From Atrichornis clamosus (lineage: Eukaryota > Chordata > Aves > Passeriformes > Menuridae), in contig WBMZ01005349.1 in the NCBI GenBank assembly GCA_013400975.1, positions 218,283 to 282,282 on the forward strand: a stretch of DNA of 64,000 nucleotides, written 5' to 3'. Positions within the stretch are counted from its first letter, which is position 1, and each line of letters begins with the position of its first letter. Both the position numbers and the translations under genes were made by a program. The notes under the pieces were generated by a model. It was not told where the DNA came from and made no database searches. It was given only the letters and a program-made list of their open reading frames with translations. This document shows, in pieces, positions 60,101 to 64,000 of the stretch.

Positions 60101-63100
60101 GGGGATGGAAACCTGGGCATGGCAGTAATGGATTTGCTCCAGAAACTTCAGAAGGTCAGTTTTGACTTTGCTCTGAGCTCTGTGCAGTGGGATTTAGGTC
60201 AAGCATGGACAATACAGTCATCCCCCCAAGGTCTACAATTAGATGGGGGTTTTTTTTCTGTATGAACCTGGTAACAATTGCTACACAGTGTGCGCCACTC
60301 ATTGCTCTGGAATTTGTTTTCCCAATTGCAGCACATGGGTCTGCTCTTCCTGTTGTTATTGCCATGGTAGGAATGAACATCACCTATTACATTTCTCCAT
60401 TTTTTATAATCAGATACTTTCCTATGGCTGTGCTATGGTTTGGTTTTCTGGTTAACTGCTTCCTTTCATCTCCTGCAACACCACCTATTTCTCTGCCTCC
60501 CTTACTTTTCAAATGGCATCATAACCCTGCTCAGAATTTTCCACCTATGCAGTCATTGTAACAGGTTTTTTTTTTTTGTTTGATGAAAAAATACCTCCCA
60601 GGTAAAGGGAGATATTTTTCTTTGATAAATCCCATATTTTCTGCAGTACATGAACAACTAGGGCTGAGGTTTTGCATGGTAACCCATCTTTAGTACTGTT
60701 ATTACTGCCAGTACCCAAACAATCTTGTGTTTTCTAGCAGTTAAAAAGAAACCATAAAAATATCTTCCAGTGCAATCAGGAGGGCTTCTTATAGAAGCTC
60801 TTCTTTTAGAACTCCTACGCCCTTTAAAAATATAGGGGTTTTTTCTTCCTCTTTCATTTCTTTAATTTTTTTTTTAAATGAGGAATACAACAGGGATTAA
60901 AATGAAAAAGGATCCGGAATCATTTTGACTGAGAGGAAAGAAATATTTGTACATTATTCATCGTACTCTCAGTTATTCATCAAAAGTTTCATTCTTCAAC
61001 TAAAGTCTTTTCCTTATCTTAAAGCTACTGACATGAATATATATCACCAAGTTAAAAAGATTGAATTACACTTCTCCTGCTGCTGCTGAGATTCATGGAA
61101 GCTCAAAGCCCAGCCTAGTCCCTAGGTGTACTGAGCAACTGCATTTTATGATTTTCGGAGAACAACGCTAACAGGGTTTGTCTCTTCATTGTGATACGGA
61201 GATGATTGAAAATGTGCTGTTCTATCGCTTGATAAAAGACCATTGCCAAAAAGGAGAGCAGCTTTGTCATTTGAGAACATTACCCATGGGGTTTAAGAGA
61301 CCTACTTGACGGCAAAAGCTCTAGCAGATTTTTTTTTTTTAAAGCAATATATTCTCCATTGCCATTGTCGATAGCTTGAACAACAGATAAGAAGGAGCTG
61401 AGAAGTGATCCATAAAATCTTCCCCAAGTATTGTGTTGCCCCATAAGATCTAGGGGAATAAGTGACATTTTCTTGCTCTGGTTCTTTTTGCTTGTTCAGA
61501 GGGTGAGTCACTCTTGGTTCGTGCTGCTCTTGGTTCACACACCAGCTCACAGCTTCCTGATGCTGTCTGTTCTGCGGGTGCCCAGCTTCAAAAGGAGCGG
61601 GGCAGAGCACGGTGCTGCAGTGCTCAGTGCAGGGGGACTGCCCGCTCAGCCCGACTGCATCTTGCAGTTACAGGAGAGACCTTTGCTGCCACAGCAACAC
61701 TTGGAGTGCAAAGAAAGGGGTTTTAAAGAGAATTTGATGCTTTTAATGTGCATAGGCAAGACATGTCCTTTGCAGGATGTACTGTGATGTCTTGAGGCGC
61801 AGGTGTAGGTAGGCCCTACTCCCCAGGCAGATGTGTAATGGGCAATAGAGCTGCTTTTAGGTCCTGCACAGGGATGTGGGGTCAACAATGAGAGCAGGAC
61901 ACCCCTGTGGCGAGCAGACTGAGCTGACAGCGTGCAGGATATGACACAGCCTTGCTCTGAGCAGCCTCAGCTGTCATCCTGTTCCTTACCACTGCAAAGG
62001 AGAAAGGGCTGTCCCTGGTGGTCCTGCACCAGGGCACAAACTTGGCAGCATCAACCCCAAACTCACTGAGATGGGACACCGAGCAGGACTGAGGGCATCC
62101 TGGCTTTCCTAGTGGGTCTTGATGACATTGGTCTTGACTCCTTTTACATTTGACACACAAGGGCTTAAATTTTTCTCTGGTCTTTCTGAAATGTACTAAA
62201 AGATCCAGTTCACACCAAGGCACCTCAAATGTATGATAGACAGGAGAGAAATCCTGAGGCCCTCAGACCTGTGTTACAGGTGTTGATGCAGGTGCAAGGA
62301 GTGAGGCTGCTGTTAGTGTCACTGCAAACATCCCAGGACCAAGGAGGCACCTTCAGTCTGCAAAAAAAGCTGCTGTGATATTCAACAGGATGAAACTCAG
62401 TGAATAAAAATCCCCTTGCTCCTTGTAGCCTATGAAGTGTGAATTCAGTTTCATGAGAGAGACTCTAACTTTTAAATAGAGATGATAACTTTTTCACCAA
62501 TTTTGTGACGCATTTCTGGATGCAGGGCTACCAAGTAGTGTGTAGTATTACAGCAGCAACAGTACAATGCAATACTATCCTCTAAGAATGTCAAATGCTG
62601 CTGTACAGCTATTTGCTTTGCTAGCACTTCAGACCTAGGGTGTTTCACTGCAGAACTGATTCTGTACAGAGCCACACAGAGCCCTCCAGCCCCCCTCAGC
62701 CACCTGCTCCTGTCATGACCCACAAGTGCATTTTTCTGCCTGTGCGGGTGGTTGGGTACCCACCAATCCTTGTTTTGCTCCATGACAAGGGGTGTTTGAT
62801 GACCTGCACTGAGCCATATGTCATTGTGCAGCAACACGCCTTTGACTGGAAAATGGACCGCTGCAATTTGAGAAGGGCTGAGCTCTGGCTTGCCAAGGGC
62901 TTGTGGCCATAACTGGAACTGAAGGGAGCTTGGGAGAGGAGAACTGCAACAAAAATCCCCATTGAAGTTCAGGAGAGCTGGATAAAATAATAATAAATTG
63001 GCCCAGGAAAAAAAAACGAAACATGGTTGTTGCCATTTCAGATTAAATGGAACTAATTTAGTGTGATGATGGTGAGAAATGTATTTTTAAGAAAACATAA

Positions 63101-63386
63101 AGGGCCTTTATACATCTCTACATTGTCCTTGACAATTTAGCAAAGACTTTTTGTCTGGTTGCCTCACCCCAACCACAATACTTGCAAACTTTGTCCCCTG
63201 TTGTTGCTGTAAAGTTCAGAAAAGAAGACTGGAGTTTAAACTCAGCCCACCTAGCCCTTTACTTACATATTTGAAGAAATAGATTGTGAGAGGCCCAATG
63301 AGAAATGACATTTCTGTGATTTGAGGACCCTTCCTTCTCCCTGAAATATGAAGTGGTGCTGGGCAAAAAGCAGCTGAGGCAGCGTG

Positions 63387-63467
63387 GTTTGCTCCTGTGC
63401 TGGTTGAGCAGCAGGGCTGAACCAGGCAGATGACCAATTAGTGAAGGCAAATAGCACAGGAGCAAAC
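63387..63467. repeat. 15-bp perfect inverted repeat with nested hairpin
   Basis: GTTTGCTCCTGTGCT (63387-63401) is the exact reverse complement of AGCACAGGAGCAAAC (63453-63467), with a 51-nt loop. Inside the loop, GGTT-G-AGC and GCT-G-AACC (63402-63423) form a second stem. It may be a small transposon-like palindrome or a structured RNA. No family was recognised. Confidence 0.7.
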
Positions 63468-64000
63468 TCTCTTGAGCCAGGCTGTTGCTCCAAATGAAAT
63501 GAAGGAGTTTTCAGCCTATGCCCAAAATTAAATGAGGCTTAAATTAATCCAGATGTCCTAGCTATGCCCTCTGTATCAGTACCCATATACACTATGCCTA
63601 TGCTAGGGGGTGTTTTTAACAAGAGAACAAAGATTACGAGGAATTTGGAGAGGTGTCTGCTTTGTCTTGAGCTCTTAAACCTCTTGATTCCCAAAACCTG
63701 TGCAAAAGCCTAAGGAGGTTTTTAAAGTACAAATAAGAAAATACTGAAAAATCTCACTTGTGCCATTTCAGCTACCAGTAAATGTGCCAGCAGTAGCAGA
63801 GTCCTGAGGCATTAAAGAAGGTCACAGCCCATCAGCTCCTGAAGCTGCCAGACTGGAAGTGTGGTGTAAATCAGCGCAGTGCTCTGATGCCAGTCATTCA
63901 CACCAACTTCCAGGGAACTGCCCTGAGTTGTGCCAGCCCTGGCTCTGACCCCTTGCAGTGCTGGAATGATGTGTACTAGGCTGTCGTGGTTTTGCAAGAC

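Larger units (their letters stand above)
54121..64000. other. Intergenic region downstream of SORCS3
   Basis: 9.9 kb with no protein-coding gene recognised. All open frames are short, lack family motifs and often overlap on both strands (for example 60156-60561). Features entered separately are a (GTAGAA)-type repeat at 54924, a candidate old repeat at 56157, a TTGTCT/AGACAA cluster at 57031, an inverted repeat at 63387 and a possible LTR start at 63982. In other vertebrates SORCS3 is followed by a large gene desert before SORCS1, which this would match. Confidence 0.7.

Noticed and set aside
60156..60561. Overlapping open frames on both strands (124 codons on +, 75 on -), the + frame hydrophobic
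   Set aside because: Neither reading has a recognisable family, start context or splice structure. The hydrophobicity follows from T-rich sequence, and both strands being open argues for chance.

Overview
The window is vertebrate genomic DNA: one multi-exon gene on the + strand with GT-AG introns, a long 3' untranslated region, and a gene-free flank. It looks avian. It carries a decayed CR1-type LINE 3' end, a solo LTR whose TATA/poly(A) layout resembles avian alpharetroviruses, and part of an ERVL-like LTR of a kind I recognise as abundant in songbird-like genomes. No bacterial-style genes, CRISPR arrays or tRNA/rRNA genes were seen.

The gene is SORCS3 (sortilin-related VPS10 domain-containing receptor 3), a type I neuronal sorting receptor. 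Fourteen consecutive coding exons lie between 1509 and 49886 (called W1-W14 here). All splice phases agree, and together they encode the C-terminal 588 residues or so of a receptor of about 1,200. W1 holds an Asp-box turn of the last part of the VPS10 beta-propeller. W2-W5 hold exactly ten cysteines, as expected for the 10CC module. W5-W6 hold the first PKD domain, W7-W8 a second PKD-like domain, and W9-W12 the membrane-proximal domain. W12 has the single transmembrane helix. W13-W14 encode the cytosolic tail, ending in a Thr-Ser-Val PDZ ligand. Earlier exons (signal peptide, propeptide, most of the propeller) lie to the left of the window.

Region by region: 1-1508 is partial intron; 1617-17393 is a 15.8-kb intron with ancient repeats, a CR1 remnant, a structured inverted repeat and a 74-nt A tract beside an N; 17394-49886 holds the densely spaced remaining exons. 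The 24.9-29.4 kb intron contains a complete solo LTR (26632-26958) with a 7-bp target-site duplication. The 32.7-36.9 kb intron contains an 85-bp-period duplication and the ERVL-like LTR fragment. 49887 to about 54120 is the proposed 3' UTR, with several AATAAA motifs, the distal one being the best candidate. From there to 64000 no gene was recognised; the stretch is probably the start of the gene desert known to lie downstream of SORCS3 in vertebrates.

I found no new multi-gene system. The observations most worth checking are the intact sense-oriented solo LTR, three DNA/RNA hairpins (6086-6193, 37316-37352, 63387-63467), a cluster of TTGTCT/AGACAA motifs at 57031-57149, and where the 3' UTR ends.
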